NCBI GenBank assembly: GCA_949285275.1
Contig: CASEBP010000043.1
Location: forward strand, 1 to 42,075
DNA: 42,075 nucleotides
Reading direction: 5' to 3'
DNA from: an uncultured Oscillospiraceae bacterium
GTDB taxonomy: Bacteria; Bacillota; Clostridia; Oscillospirales; Ruminococcaceae
A program made the translations under genes and the position numbers. Every line of letters starts with the position of its first letter. The stretch's first letter is position 1. Shown one piece after another: positions 12,256-20,549 of this stretch. The notes beneath the pieces are model-generated. The model searched no databases. It saw only the letters and a program-made list of their open reading frames with translations, and was not told the origin of the DNA.

Positions 12256-15186
12256 ATGTTACGAATTGGCATTGATATCGGATCCACTACCATCAAATAC
12301 GTCGTTCTCGGGGAGGACGGCGCCATTTTGTCGCAATCCTATGAGCGGCATTTCTCCCAGATTGTACAGAAAACGTCCGAGCTGCTCTCCCATATCCAGG
12401 AGCAATACCCGGAATATGAAACCGCCCAGGTTTCCATCTCCGGTTCGGCCGGAATGGGTATGGCGGAAAGCTGCGGCATTCCCTTTGTACAGGAGGTTTT
12501 CGCCACCCGTATTGCGCTGACCAACCGAATGCCCGACGTCGATGTGGCGATCGAACTCGGCGGGGAGGATGCCAAAATCCTCTTCCTGACCAACGGGCTG
12601 GAAGTTCGGATGAATGGCTCCTGCGCCGGCGGAACCGGCGCCTTCATCGATCAGATGGCAACGCTGCTCTGCTGCTCCCCCGATGAGATGAACGAAGCTG
12701 CCTCCCACGCCACCCGCCTGTATACCATTGCCTCCCGCTGCGGCGTTTTTGCCAAGTCGGACATTCAGCCGCTGCTCAACCAAGGGGCTCAGCACAGCGA
12801 TCTGGCCGCTTCGATCTTCGCCGCGGTGGTCAATCAGACCATTGCCGGACTGGCGCAGGGCCGCCCGATCAAGGGAAAGGTGGCCTACCTCGGCGGACCG
12901 CTGACCTTCCTGTCCGAGCTGCGGCGCAGCTTCGATCATGCGCTCGAATTAACGGGAATCTGCCCGGAGGATTCGCTCTATTATGTGGCGCTCGGTGCGG
13001 CGCTCTCCTGTGACGCCTCCTGTGAGCGGAATTTTGGCCAGATGCTGGATCAGCTGTCCTCCTTCTCCCAGCAGGGCAACTATAATTCCATTGCGCCGCT
13101 CTTTCGCAGCGAAGAGGAGTACCAGGAATTTGCCGCCCGGCACGCCTGTCACACCGTGGAACGCGCCGATCCCGAAGAATACCGCGGCGACGCCTTCATC
13201 GGGGTGGATTCCGGCTCGACTACTCTGAAAATCGCCGTGATCGATGAACAGGGCAGAATTCTTGCTGATACTTATCGCTCCAATCAGGGCAACCCTGTGT
13301 CGGTGGCCAAAGGCTTCTTGCAGAATTTTCTGGAACGCTATCCGTCGATCAATATCGCCGGTTGCACCGCCACCGGCTACGGTGAGGACCTGATCCGAAG
13401 CGCCTTTTCGCTTGACTATGGTATCGTTGAGACGGTTGCCCACCTCAAGGCCGCCCAGCACTTTTTGCCCGACGTTGAGTTTATCATCGATATCGGCGGC
13501 CAGGACATTAAATGCTTCAAGATCAAAAACGGCGTCATTGATTCAATCTTTCTCAATGAGGCCTGTTCATCGGGATGCGGCTCCTTCCTGCAGACCTTTG
13601 CCAATGCGCTGGGCTATTCCTCGGAGGATTTTGCCCGTCTTGGCCTCTTCGCCGACCGCCCGGTCGATCTGGGCAGCCGTTGCACCGTATTCATGAACTC
13701 CTCGGTCAAACAGGCGCAGAAGGATGGCGCTACCATCGAAAATATCTCGGCCGGACTGTCCATTTCGGTAGTCAAGAATGCCCTTTATAAGGTCATCCGC
13801 GCTTCCTCCCCCGAGGAGCTGGGAAAGCGAATCGTCGTGCAGGGCGGAACCTTCCTCAACGACGCGGTGCTGCGCGCCTTTGAGCAGGAACTCGGCATCC
13901 AGGTCGTACGTCCCGCCATTGCGGGGCTGATGGGCGCCTACGGCGCGGCCCTTTACGCGCTGGAGCACCGCAAGGAGAAGAGCAGCCTGCTTTCAGCCGA
14001 GGAATTCCAGACCTTCTCACACACTGTGCGGGATATCAACTGCGGCCTCTGCCAGAACAACTGCCGTCTGACCGTCAATACCTTCTCCGGCGGACGCAAG
14101 CTCATTTCAGGCAACCGCTGCGAGCGCCCGATCACCCACAAGATCGATCACGGCACCCTCAACCTCTATGATTATAAGCTGCGGCTGTTACAGGGCTATC
14201 CGCCCTTCTCAGGGCCGCGCGGCCGGATCGGCATCCCGATGGGGCTCAACTTCTATGAGCTGCTCCCCTTCTGGTACGCTTTCTTTACTTCGCTGGGCTT
14301 CTCGGTTGTGACTTCGCCGACCTCCAACCGGGGGCTCTATCTGCGCGGGCAGAACACCATTCCCTCCGATACCGTCTGTTTCCCGGCCAAGCTGATGCAC
14401 GGGCATGTCCAGACCCTGATCGACCAGGGAGTCGATTACATCTTCTATCCCTGCATGAGCTACAACCTGGACGATGGCATCAGCGTCAACCACTACAACT
14501 GCCCGGTCGTGGCCTATTATCCTGAAGTGATCGGCGCCAATATGCCCGATCTGAAAAAGGTCACCTTTATCAACGACTATGTCGGCATCCACAACCCGCG
14601 CTTCTTTGCAAAGAAGTCCTTTGAGATGCTCTCCCGTCATATTCCGAATCTCACGCGCAGCGAGGTGGAGCGGGCAACCCGGGACGCCTATACCGAGCTG
14701 GAGGCCTACCACCGGCGTGTCCAGACCCGGGGCGACGAAATCATCCGACAGGCCCGTCAGGAAGGGCGGCAGATCGTCGTCCTCGCCGGGCGGCCCTACC
14801 ATATCGATCCTGAGATCAACCACGGGATTGACAAGCTGATCGCGGGCTTTGGCGCTGCGATCATTTCGGAGGACGTCGTCAGCAGCCGGGTCAAGGAGCC
14901 GGTTCATGTCCGGGTGCTCAACCAGTGGACCTATCACGCGCGGCTCTATGCGGCGGCCCGCTACATCAAGGATCAGCCGGATATGCATCTGGTCCAGCTG
15001 GTATCCTTCGGCTGCGGCATCGATGCGATCACCACCGACGAAGTCCGCTCCCTTCTCGAGGAGGAGGGGCGGCTCTACACCCAGATCAAGATTGATGAAA
15101 TCACCAACCTTGGCGCAGTCAAAATCCGTTTGCGTAGCCTCTTCGCGGCGGTCGAACAGCAGCGCCAGAAGGAGGCTTCCCGATGA
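12256..15186 (+). CDS. Fused double-ASKHA acyl-CoA dehydratase activase (BcrAD/BadFG + DUF2229)
   Basis: A 976-residue protein. Two ASKHA ATPase domains of the 2-hydroxyacyl-CoA dehydratase activator type come first: IDIGSTTIKY at 6-15 and VDSGSTTLKI near 316. Each has the cluster-binding pair of cysteines (domain 1 NGSCAGGTGAF and SRCGVFAKSD; domain 2 NEACSSGCGSF and SRCTVF). In the classical HgdC-type activator one [4Fe-4S] cluster sits between two identical subunits; here both halves are in one chain. A Cys cluster C596-x2-C599-x3-C603 follows, then a DUF2229 domain (from about 655, GRIGIPMGLNFYELLPF). Known relatives use ATP to push a low-potential electron onto a partner enzyme. The start at 12256 has TGAGG five bases upstream; a TTG nine codons earlier is less likely. 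The stop overlaps the next gene by four bases, pointing to that protein as partner. Confidence 0.85.
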   Translation: MLRIGIDIGSTTIKYVVLGEDGAILSQSYERHFSQIVQKTSELLSHIQEQYPEYETAQVSISGSAGMGMAESCGIPFVQEVFATRIALTNRMPDVDVAIELGGEDAKILFLTNGLEVRMNGSCAGGTGAFIDQMATLLCCSPDEMNEAASHATRLYTIASRCGVFAKSDIQPLLNQGAQHSDLAASIFAAVVNQTIAGLAQGRPIKGKVAYLGGPLTFLSELRRSFDHALELTGICPEDSLYYVALGAALSCDASCERNFGQMLDQLSSFSQQGNYNSIAPLFRSEEEYQEFAARHACHTVERADPEEYRGDAFIGVDSGSTTLKIAVIDEQGRILADTYRSNQGNPVSVAKGFLQNFLERYPSINIAGCTATGYGEDLIRSAFSLDYGIVETVAHLKAAQHFLPDVEFIIDIGGQDIKCFKIKNGVIDSIFLNEACSSGCGSFLQTFANALGYSSEDFARLGLFADRPVDLGSRCTVFMNSSVKQAQKDGATIENISAGLSISVVKNALYKVIRASSPEELGKRIVVQGGTFLNDAVLRAFEQELGIQVVRPAIAGLMGAYGAALYALEHRKEKSSLLSAEEFQTFSHTVRDINCGLCQNNCRLTVNTFSGGRKLISGNRCERPITHKIDHGTLNLYDYKLRLLQGYPPFSGPRGRIGIPMGLNFYELLPFWYAFFTSLGFSVVTSPTSNRGLYLRGQNTIPSDTVCFPAKLMHGHVQTLIDQGVDYIFYPCMSYNLDDGISVNHYNCPVVAYYPEVIGANMPDLKKVTFINDYVGIHNPRFFAKKSFEMLSRHIPNLTRSEVERATRDAYTELEAYHRRVQTRGDEIIRQARQEGRQIVVLAGRPYHIDPEINHGIDKLIAGFGAAIISEDVVSSRVKEPVHVRVLNQWTYHARLYAAARYIKDQPDMHLVQLVSFGCGIDAITTDEVRSLLEEEGRLYTQIKIDEITNLGAVKIRLRSLFAAVEQQRQKEASR

Positions 15187-16493
15187 CCTCACCAATCCGC
15201 AACAAGGAGGGGCATGTCATCTTCACCCGGGAGATGCGTGATACCCACACCATCCTGGTTCCGATGATGCTGCCGATCCACTTCACCTTCATCCAGAAGC
15301 TGCTGACCAGCGCGGGTTACCATGTCGAAATCCTTCAGAATCATTCCCATGAGGTGATCGAAAAGGGGCTCAAATATGTCCATAACGACACCTGCTACCC
15401 CGCTCTTGTCGTCATCGGCCAGATGATCGACGCCCTCGACAGCGGAAAGTATGACCTTTCCAAGACCGCCTTGATCATGAGTCAGACTGGCGGCGGCTGC
15501 CGTGCCTCCAACTACATCCACCTGCTTCGCAAAGCACTGGAAAAGGCGGGCTACGGTGATCTCCCCGTTATCTCGGCCAACCTGTCGGGGCTCGAAGCGA
15601 ATCCCGGCTTTCAAATCACCCTGCCGCTGATCCGCAAGATGATCGCGGCGCTGATCTACGGCGATATGATCATGCTGCTGGCCAACCAGACCCGCCCCTA
15701 TGAGATCGCGCAGGGGGCCACCGAGCGGGTGATCGAAAATCTGATCGAGCGGCTCTGCTCCCAGTTTGAGAAGGGACGGGGGATCTCCAGCCGGGAGATG
15801 CGCCAGAATCTTGAGCAGATCGCTTCGGAATTTGAAGCGGTCCCTGTCCACCTGGTTCCCCGAGTCCGGGTCGGCGTAGTCGGGGAGATCTTCGTCAAAT
15901 ACTCGGCGCTTGCCAACAACGGCCTGGAAGAATTCCTCGCCGGGCAGGGGTGCGAAGTCATGGTCCCCGGCGTGCTCGGCTTCATGCTCTATAGTGTAGA
16001 CGCCCGCCTGGAGGACTACAAGCTCTATGGCGGCAACCGCTTCCATTACACGGCCGCTTCGATGCTGATGGACTTCTTTCTCGGAATGGAAAAGACGATG
16101 CTCGATGTTCTAAAGCAGCATCCCCGCTTTGTCGCCCCGTCCCCGTTCCATGAACTTAAGGAGATGGTTTCCGGCGTCATCGGGCTGGGCAACAAGATGG
16201 GAGAGGGTTGGCTGCTCACCGCAGAAATGATCGAACTGATCCGTCATGGCTATGGCAACATCGTCTGCGCCCAGCCGTTTGGCTGCCTGCCCAACCACAT
16301 CTGTGGAAAGGGAATGATCCACCGGCTACGCACCCTCTATCCCGAGTCCAATATTGTGGCAATCGACTATGATGCCTCCGCCACCCGGGTCAATCAGGAA
16401 AACCGCATCAAGCTGATGCTGGCGGTCGCCCGCGAGGAACTGGAAAAGCAGCAGTCCAAGGGCACCGTCAAAGAAGCAACGGTTGCGGTCTGA
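15183..16493 (+). CDS. 2-hydroxyacyl-CoA dehydratase/benzoyl-CoA reductase (BCR/HAD) family protein
   Basis: A 436-residue protein of the HgdB/BcrB-like family, coupled by an ATGA overlap to the activase and preceded by AAGGAGG. Conserved cysteines that could bind an iron-sulfur cluster occur in NDTCYPALVV, TGGGCRASNY and CAQPFGCLPNHICGKG. True hydroxyacyl-CoA dehydratases need two different subunits plus CoA-substrate genes; here only one subunit is present and no CoA transferase or acyl-CoA dehydrogenase gene is near. A lone subunit with a dedicated activase resembles the double-cubane cluster proteins, which reduce small molecules, but the real substrate is unknown. Close relatives in databases tend to be annotated only as dehydratase or activase. 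Confidence 0.8.
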   Translation: MTSPIRNKEGHVIFTREMRDTHTILVPMMLPIHFTFIQKLLTSAGYHVEILQNHSHEVIEKGLKYVHNDTCYPALVVIGQMIDALDSGKYDLSKTALIMSQTGGGCRASNYIHLLRKALEKAGYGDLPVISANLSGLEANPGFQITLPLIRKMIAALIYGDMIMLLANQTRPYEIAQGATERVIENLIERLCSQFEKGRGISSREMRQNLEQIASEFEAVPVHLVPRVRVGVVGEIFVKYSALANNGLEEFLAGQGCEVMVPGVLGFMLYSVDARLEDYKLYGGNRFHYTAASMLMDFFLGMEKTMLDVLKQHPRFVAPSPFHELKEMVSGVIGLGNKMGEGWLLTAEMIELIRHGYGNIVCAQPFGCLPNHICGKGMIHRLRTLYPESNIVAIDYDASATRVNQENRIKLMLAVAREELEKQQSKGTVKEATVAV

Positions 16494-16521
16494 CCCCGGA
16501 ATGCCCGGCATCTGCGCGAAG

Positions 16522-16556
16522 AAAAACCGGTACGGCTTTCTGCCATACCGGTTTTT
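16522..16556 (+). terminator. Terminator of the activase/BCR-HAD operon
   Basis: AAAAACCGGTA (16522-16532) pairs perfectly with TACCGGTTTTT (16546-16556), with an inner GGC/GCC helix closing a five-base loop. The symmetrical A and T flanks allow it to work from either direction. Confidence 0.85.
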
Positions 16557-16577
16557 GTGTTGTATCGAAGTTTGTTC

Positions 16578-16606
16578 TTGACATATGACCGAAAAAGAGG
16601 TATCCT
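16578..16606 (+). promoter_or_regulatory. Promoter of the DUF134-NifX gene
   Basis: TTGACA (16578-16583), a 17-base spacer and TATCCT (16601-16606), 40 bases before the start codon. The -35 hexamer is embedded in the upstream copy of the TGACATATG palindrome, so a bound regulator would compete directly with RNA polymerase. Confidence 0.65.
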
Positions 16607-16630
16607 GTAACTGGTAAATGACATATGTCA
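16579..16630 (+). promoter_or_regulatory. Twin palindromic operator, 40 bp apart
   Basis: TGACATATGTCA at 16619-16630 is a perfect 12-base palindrome just before the ribosome binding site. TGACATATGACC at 16579-16590 matches it at 10 of 12 positions and overlaps the -35. The centres are 40 bases apart, close to four helical turns, so two bound dimers would face the same side and could form a repressing loop across the -10. The obvious candidate regulator is the DUF134 domain encoded by this gene, but that is inference. Confidence 0.55.
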
Positions 16631-16645
16631 CAAAGGAGGAAAGCC

Positions 16646-17455
16646 ATGCCCCGCCCTACCAAATGCAGACGGGTCTGCCGCTTTCCGCAGATCCTGGAAT
16701 TCGCCCCGGCGCAGGGGGGATCGGAAAAGACGCCGGTTATCCTGACGGTAGACGAATATGAAACCATCCGTCTCATCGACAAGGAAGGTCTGTCACAGGA
16801 ACAATGCAGCCGCCAGATGCAGATCGCCCGCACGACGGTGCAAAAGATCTACGAAACTGCCCGCAAAAAGGTGGCGGATGTTCTGGTCGACGGTCTCCCG
16901 CTTCGGATCGAAGGGGGCGAATACCGGCTCTGTGACGGGGGAAACCCCTTCTGCGGACGGCAGCAAGGTTGCCAAAGACAACCGTGTCAACGATTTCAAA
17001 CACCAAAAGGAGAAGATATCATGAGAATTGCAGTTACCTACGAGGACGGACAAATTTTTCAGCATTTCGGTCATTCCAAGCAATTCAAGCTCTATGACAT
17101 CAACGGGCAGCAGATCCTGTCTTCCAAAGTTGTCGACGTTGTCGGCGGCGGGCATGGGGCGTTGGCGGCCTTCCTTCGCTCCCTGCAGGTCGATACACTG
17201 ATCTGCGGTGGAATTGGAGGCGGCGCACAGCAGGCGCTCGCGGAAGCCGGAATCCGGCTGTACGGCGGCGTTTCGGGAGATCCCGATGCGGCCGTCAAGG
17301 CCCTGCTTGAGGGAAGCCTCGCCTACAATCCAGACATCCAGTGCAGCCATCACGATGCATCCCATTCCCATGAAGGCGGCTGCGGCCACCATGAAGGGAG
17401 CTGCGGCGGTCACCACGAGGGGTGCTCGGGCCATCACGGCAGCTGCGAACACTGA
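16646..17455 (+). CDS. DUF134 helix-turn-helix protein fused to a NifX/NifB-like metal-cluster-binding domain
   Basis: A 269-residue protein. Residues 1-105 are a DUF134 domain: cysteine-containing start (MPRPTKCRRVC), then a sigma-70 region 4-like helix-turn-helix (LTVDEYETIRLIDKEGLSQEQCSRQMQIARTTVQKIY split over about 36-75). Residues about 126-230 are a dinitrogenase iron-molybdenum cofactor-binding (NifX/NafY-like) domain (MRIAVTYEDGQIFQHFGH...). The last 37 residues hold 11 His and 5 Cys among glycines, a likely metal-binding tail. AAAGGAGGA precedes ATG 16646. Strikingly, AAGGAGA at 17007-17013 sits eight bases before an in-frame ATG (17021, residue 126) exactly at the second domain, so that domain could also be made alone. 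It is known that the two domains are often encoded by adjacent genes. Function is probably metal or cluster handling with self-regulation. Confidence 0.82.
   Translation: MPRPTKCRRVCRFPQILEFAPAQGGSEKTPVILTVDEYETIRLIDKEGLSQEQCSRQMQIARTTVQKIYETARKKVADVLVDGLPLRIEGGEYRLCDGGNPFCGRQQGCQRQPCQRFQTPKGEDIMRIAVTYEDGQIFQHFGHSKQFKLYDINGQQILSSKVVDVVGGGHGALAAFLRSLQVDTLICGGIGGGAQQALAEAGIRLYGGVSGDPDAAVKALLEGSLAYNPDIQCSHHDASHSHEGGCGHHEGSCGGHHEGCSGHHGSCEH
17007..17023 (+). promoter_or_regulatory. Internal ribosome binding site and start inside the DUF134-NifX gene
   Basis: AAGGAGA (17007-17013) and ATG (17021-17023), with normal 7-8 base spacing, lie in the linker between the two domains and in the same frame. 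Translation from here would give a 144-residue NifX-like protein with the His/Cys tail. It looks like the start of a formerly separate gene whose upstream stop was lost. Confidence 0.55.
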
Positions 17456-17474
17456 TTTGAATCTCCCTTTCCCG

Positions 17475-17504
17475 CCCGCCGGCATCTGCCGGCGGGTCTT
17501 TTTC
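17475..17504 (+). terminator. Terminator of the DUF134-NifX gene
   Basis: CCCGCCGGCA (17475-17484) pairs with TGCCGGCGGG (17487-17496), followed by TCTTTTTC. It starts about 20 bases after the stop codon. Confidence 0.85.
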
Positions 17505-17512
17505 TGTCCCTA

Positions 17513-17541
17513 TGAAAAATGCCCGGGAGCTTCTCCCGGGC
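17513..17541 (-). terminator. Terminator of the histidine operon
   Basis: GCCCGGGAG (17521-17529) pairs perfectly with CTCCCGGGC (17533-17541) around a three-base loop; on the minus strand it is followed by ATTTTTC (17513-17520). It lies 13 bases after the hisI stop and marks the end of the operon. Confidence 0.85.
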
Positions 17542-17554
17542 GGGCAAACGGACC

Positions 17555-17878
17555 TTATTTCAGCCGCTGAAAGAAGCAGCTGTGTGCGCCGGTATGGCAG
17601 GCGGGGCCGGTCTGCTCAACGAGAACCAGCAGCGTATCGTCGTCGCAGTCACCATAGATCTCCAGCACCCTTTGCAGGTGGCCGGAGGTCGCCCCTTTGT
17701 TCCAAAGCTCCTGCCGGGAGCGGCTGAAAAACCAGGTGTAGCCGGTTTCCAGCGTCAGCCGAAGGCTTTCCTGATTCATATAAGCGAGCATCAGCACCTC
17801 TCCGGTGCTTTTTTCCTGGACAATGGCGGGGATCAGCTCCCCCTTCTGAAAGAAACGTCCGAGATCCTGTTGTTCCAT
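17555..17878 (-). CDS. Phosphoribosyl-AMP cyclohydrolase
   Basis: A 107-residue HisI, opening the purine ring of phosphoribosyl-AMP in the third step of histidine synthesis. The magnesium site GDCDDDT and the zinc-binding cysteines, including the one in HTGAHSCFF, are visible. It is the single-function form: the HisE pyrophosphohydrolase domain often fused behind it is absent. It starts four bases after hisF and is the last gene before the terminator. Confidence 0.94.
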   Translation of the reverse strand: MEQQDLGRFFQKGELIPAIVQEKSTGEVLMLAYMNQESLRLTLETGYTWFFSRSRQELWNKGATSGHLQRVLEIYGDCDDDTLLVLVEQTGPACHTGAHSCFFQRLK

Positions 17879-17882
17879 TTGC

Positions 17883-18641
17883 CTACCTCCGCACCGGGAT
17901 ACCCCGGGAATGCAGGTACTCCTTGACCTGTCCCACCGTCAGCTCCCCATAATGAAACAGGCTGGCCGCCAGCGCCGCGTCAGCCCCGGTATGCTCGAAC
18001 ACATCGGCAAAATCCTTGAGGCTGCCGCATCCGCCCGAGGCGATGACCGGAACCGGAACCGCCCGGGAAACCTGATCGGTCAATTCCAGGTCAAAACCGT
18101 TTTTGGTGCCGTCGGCATCCATCGAGGTCAACAGAATCTCCCCTGCGCCGAGCTGCACCACCTTTTTGGCCCAGTCGAGCGCATCCAGGCCGGTATCAAT
18201 CCGGCCGCCGTTGATAACGACGGTGAAGGAACCGTTTGTCGTGCGTCGGGCATCAATCGCCACCACGATACACTGGCTGCCGAAGGCCTGTGCCCCGTCG
18301 GAAATCAACTGCGGGGTACGCACCGCAGCCGAATTGAGCGACACCTTGTCGGCGCCCGCACGCAGCAGGCTGCGAATCTCATCGATCGAGCCAATCCCAC
18401 CGCCGACCGTCAGCGGGACAAACACCTTCTGTGCGGTTTTCCGGACCACCTCAACCATCGTGCCGCGGCCCTCATGGGTCGCCGTAATATCCAAAAAGGT
18501 GATCTCGTCTGCACCCTGAGCATTGTAGGCCATCGCGCACTCCACCGGGTCGCCCACCGTCTGCAGCCCGACAAAGTGAATCCCCTTGACCACCCGGCCG
18601 TCCTTGACGTCCAGGCAGGGGATGATGCGCTTAGCCAACAT
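17883..18641 (-). CDS. Imidazole glycerol phosphate synthase, cyclase subunit
   Basis: A 252-residue (beta-alpha)8 barrel. With HisH it converts PRFAR and glutamine-derived ammonia to imidazole glycerol phosphate and AICAR. The start [20 protein letters not shown] carries the catalytic aspartate of the CLDVKDG motif; the second half shows the typical repeats of phosphate-binding glycine loops (VGGGI, ASGGCG). I chose 18641 because the family starts exactly there and GGGGGTGA precedes it; the open frame extends further upstream into hisA. It overlaps hisA by 11 bases. Confidence 0.95.
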   Translation of the reverse strand: MLAKRIIPCLDVKDGRVVKGIHFVGLQTVGDPVECAMAYNAQGADEITFLDITATHEGRGTMVEVVRKTAQKVFVPLTVGGGIGSIDEIRSLLRAGADKVSLNSAAVRTPQLISDGAQAFGSQCIVVAIDARRTTNGSFTVVINGGRIDTGLDALDWAKKVVQLGAGEILLTSMDADGTKNGFDLELTDQVSRAVPVPVIASGGCGSLKDFADVFEHTGADAALAASLFHYGELTVGQVKEYLHSRGIPVRR

Positions 18642-19359
18642 TCTGGTCACCCCCGAGACGCACCGCCTCACCGAGGCCCAGCGTCCCTGCATAGAGGGAT
18701 TTTCCGCAGATCGCACCGTAAAGCCCCTCATGCATCAGCTCCTTGATATCTTCGATGCCGGAAACGCCCCCCGAAGCGATCACCTTGCAGCAGACCGCAC
18801 CGGAAAGTTCCCGCAGCAGATCAAAGGAGGGGCCTTTGAGGGTGCCGTCCCGGGTGATATCGGTAAAGATCAGGGTCTGCACGCCCATATCCTCCATCCG
18901 CTGGGCCAGCTCGATAAAATCCATCTCACTGGTATCCAGCCAGCCGCGGGTCGCCACCTTGCGGTTCTTCGCGTCGATCCCGACCGCGAGCTGCGCGCCA
19001 AATTCCTTGACTGCCTCGGCCACCAGACTGGGATTTTCCAGCGCGGCCGATCCAAGCACCACCCGGGAAATCCCATGGGAGAGGTAGAATTCGATCGTCT
19101 CCATATCCCGGATGCCGCCGCCAAGCTCGACTTTCATTCCGGAATGGGCCGCCACCGAAAGAAAGACCCCCTCATTTTTGCGATGTCCTTCAACTGCGCC
19201 GTCGAGATCCACCATATGCAGCCAGACCGCGCCGCCCTTGCGGAAGACCTCTGCCGTCGCCAGCGGATCGTCCGCCACCTGGGAGGCTGTTGAAAAGTCA
19301 CCCTGAATCAGGCGCACACAGCGCCCCGCCTGGATATCAATTGCCGGGAGGATAATCAT
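18631..19359 (-). CDS. ProFAR isomerase
   Basis: A 242-residue (beta-alpha)8 barrel that isomerises ProFAR to PRFAR in histidine synthesis. The N-terminal [17 protein letters not shown] carries the catalytic aspartate (D8), and ELGGGIRD and [11 protein letters not shown] are the phosphate-binding loops. The start overlaps the hisH stop by four bases (ATGA). Longer in-frame starts would run through hisH and are rejected. Confidence 0.95.
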   Translation of the reverse strand: MIILPAIDIQAGRCVRLIQGDFSTASQVADDPLATAEVFRKGGAVWLHMVDLDGAVEGHRKNEGVFLSVAAHSGMKVELGGGIRDMETIEFYLSHGISRVVLGSAALENPSLVAEAVKEFGAQLAVGIDAKNRKVATRGWLDTSEMDFIELAQRMEDMGVQTLIFTDITRDGTLKGPSFDLLRELSGAVCCKVIASGGVSGIEDIKELMHEGLYGAICGKSLYAGTLGLGEAVRLGGDQNVG

Positions 19360-19964
19360 TCCTCCGCCACCACCTTTGCAAAGTTTTTCAGCATCGAAAG
19401 ACCAACCGGCCCGCTCTTTTCCGGGTGAAACTGTGCCCCAAAGATATGGCCGTTGCCGACCAGCGCCGGGATTGTGCCGCCGTACTCGGTCGTCGCCAAC
19501 AGATACTGCGGTGCACAGGCTGCCGCGAAGGAATGCACAAAATAGACACAGTCCCCATCCTTCGTGTCGGCAAGCAGCGGGGAGGGTTGCCGGATTGTCA
19601 GCGCATTCCATCCGATATGTGGCAGCTTGAGGGAACCGCAGCAAATCCTCCCAACCGATCCGGGAATCAGCCCGAGGCCTTTAGTATACCCGAATTCGCT
19701 GGAACTGTCAAAGAGCATCTGCATCCCCAGGCAGATGCCAAGCAGCGGTTTTTTTCCTGCTTCCTCCTGAATCACCGGAATCAGGCCCGTTTCGGAGAGC
19801 TTGCTCATCGCATCGGGGAAGGCCCCAACCCCTGGCAGAATAATTCCGTCCGCACGGCGGATGGCCGCCGGATCCCGGGTGATCACCGCCTCGATCGACA
19901 GATACTCACAGGCGTTTTTGACGCTGAAGAGGTTCCCTGCCCCGTAATCGACAATCGCTAGCAT
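19356..19964 (-). CDS. Imidazole glycerol phosphate synthase, glutaminase subunit
   Basis: A 202-residue class I glutamine amidotransferase supplying ammonia to HisF. The nucleophile lies in GICLGMQ, the histidine-glutamate pair in GAQFHPEKS, and the N-terminal VDYGAGNLFSV is typical. AGGAGGA lies seven bases before the start. It is separated from hisB by 12 bases, one of the few gaps in the operon. Confidence 0.95.
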   Translation of the reverse strand: MLAIVDYGAGNLFSVKNACEYLSIEAVITRDPAAIRRADGIILPGVGAFPDAMSKLSETGLIPVIQEEAGKKPLLGICLGMQMLFDSSSEFGYTKGLGLIPGSVGRICCGSLKLPHIGWNALTIRQPSPLLADTKDGDCVYFVHSFAAACAPQYLLATTEYGGTIPALVGNGHIFGAQFHPEKSGPVGLSMLKNFAKVVAEE

Positions 19965-19976
19965 CGCAACGTCCTC

Positions 19977-20549
19977 CTACAAAACCCCTTTGGTCGAGAG
20001 GGCAACGCCCCCGGTTTCCTTCAGTGCGGCCGACAGCGCATGCGCCAGCGCCTTGAACAATGCCTCCGCCTTGTGGTGGTCATTTTTTCCGGAAAGTATC
20101 CGGCAATGCAGCGTGATCCCGGCGTTGAAGGCAAAAGCACGGAAAAATTCCTCCACCATCTGGGTATCCATCTCCCCGATCCGGTCGCCGGAAAACTCGC
20201 AGTCGAACACCAGATAGGGCCGCCCGCTGACATCGAGCGCGCAGAGGGCCAACGCCTCATCCATCGGGATCATTGCACTGCCATATCGGGCGATCCCGGC
20301 GCGGTCGGCAGCCTGTGCCATCGCCTGGCCCAGCACGATCCCCACATCCTCAATCGTATGATGGCAGTCGACCTCAAGGTCCCCCTTGCAGGTGAGGACC
20401 AGCCCAAATCCCGCATGGACCGCCAAGGCGGTGAGCATGTGATCAAAAAAACCGACTCCGGTCGAAATCGAAATTTCTCCGCCGTCGAGACAGAGGGACA
20501 GAGCGATATCCGTCTCCCGGGTAGTTCGGCAAAGCTGTGCCTTTCTCAT
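19977..20549 (-). CDS. Imidazoleglycerol-phosphate dehydratase
   Basis: A 190-residue single-function HisB that dehydrates imidazole glycerol phosphate. The two manganese-binding motifs DCHHTIED and DHHKAE are present, as well as GFFDHMLTALAVH. I chose ATG 20549, which overlaps the hisC stop by four bases and has AAGGAG eight bases upstream; a GTG at 20558 is possible but is too close to that site. No phosphatase domain is fused, unlike E. coli HisB. Confidence 0.93.
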   Translation of the reverse strand: MRKAQLCRTTRETDIALSLCLDGGEISISTGVGFFDHMLTALAVHAGFGLVLTCKGDLEVDCHHTIEDVGIVLGQAMAQAADRAGIARYGSAMIPMDEALALCALDVSGRPYLVFDCEFSGDRIGEMDTQMVEEFFRAFAFNAGITLHCRILSGKNDHHKAEALFKALAHALSAALKETGGVALSTKGVL

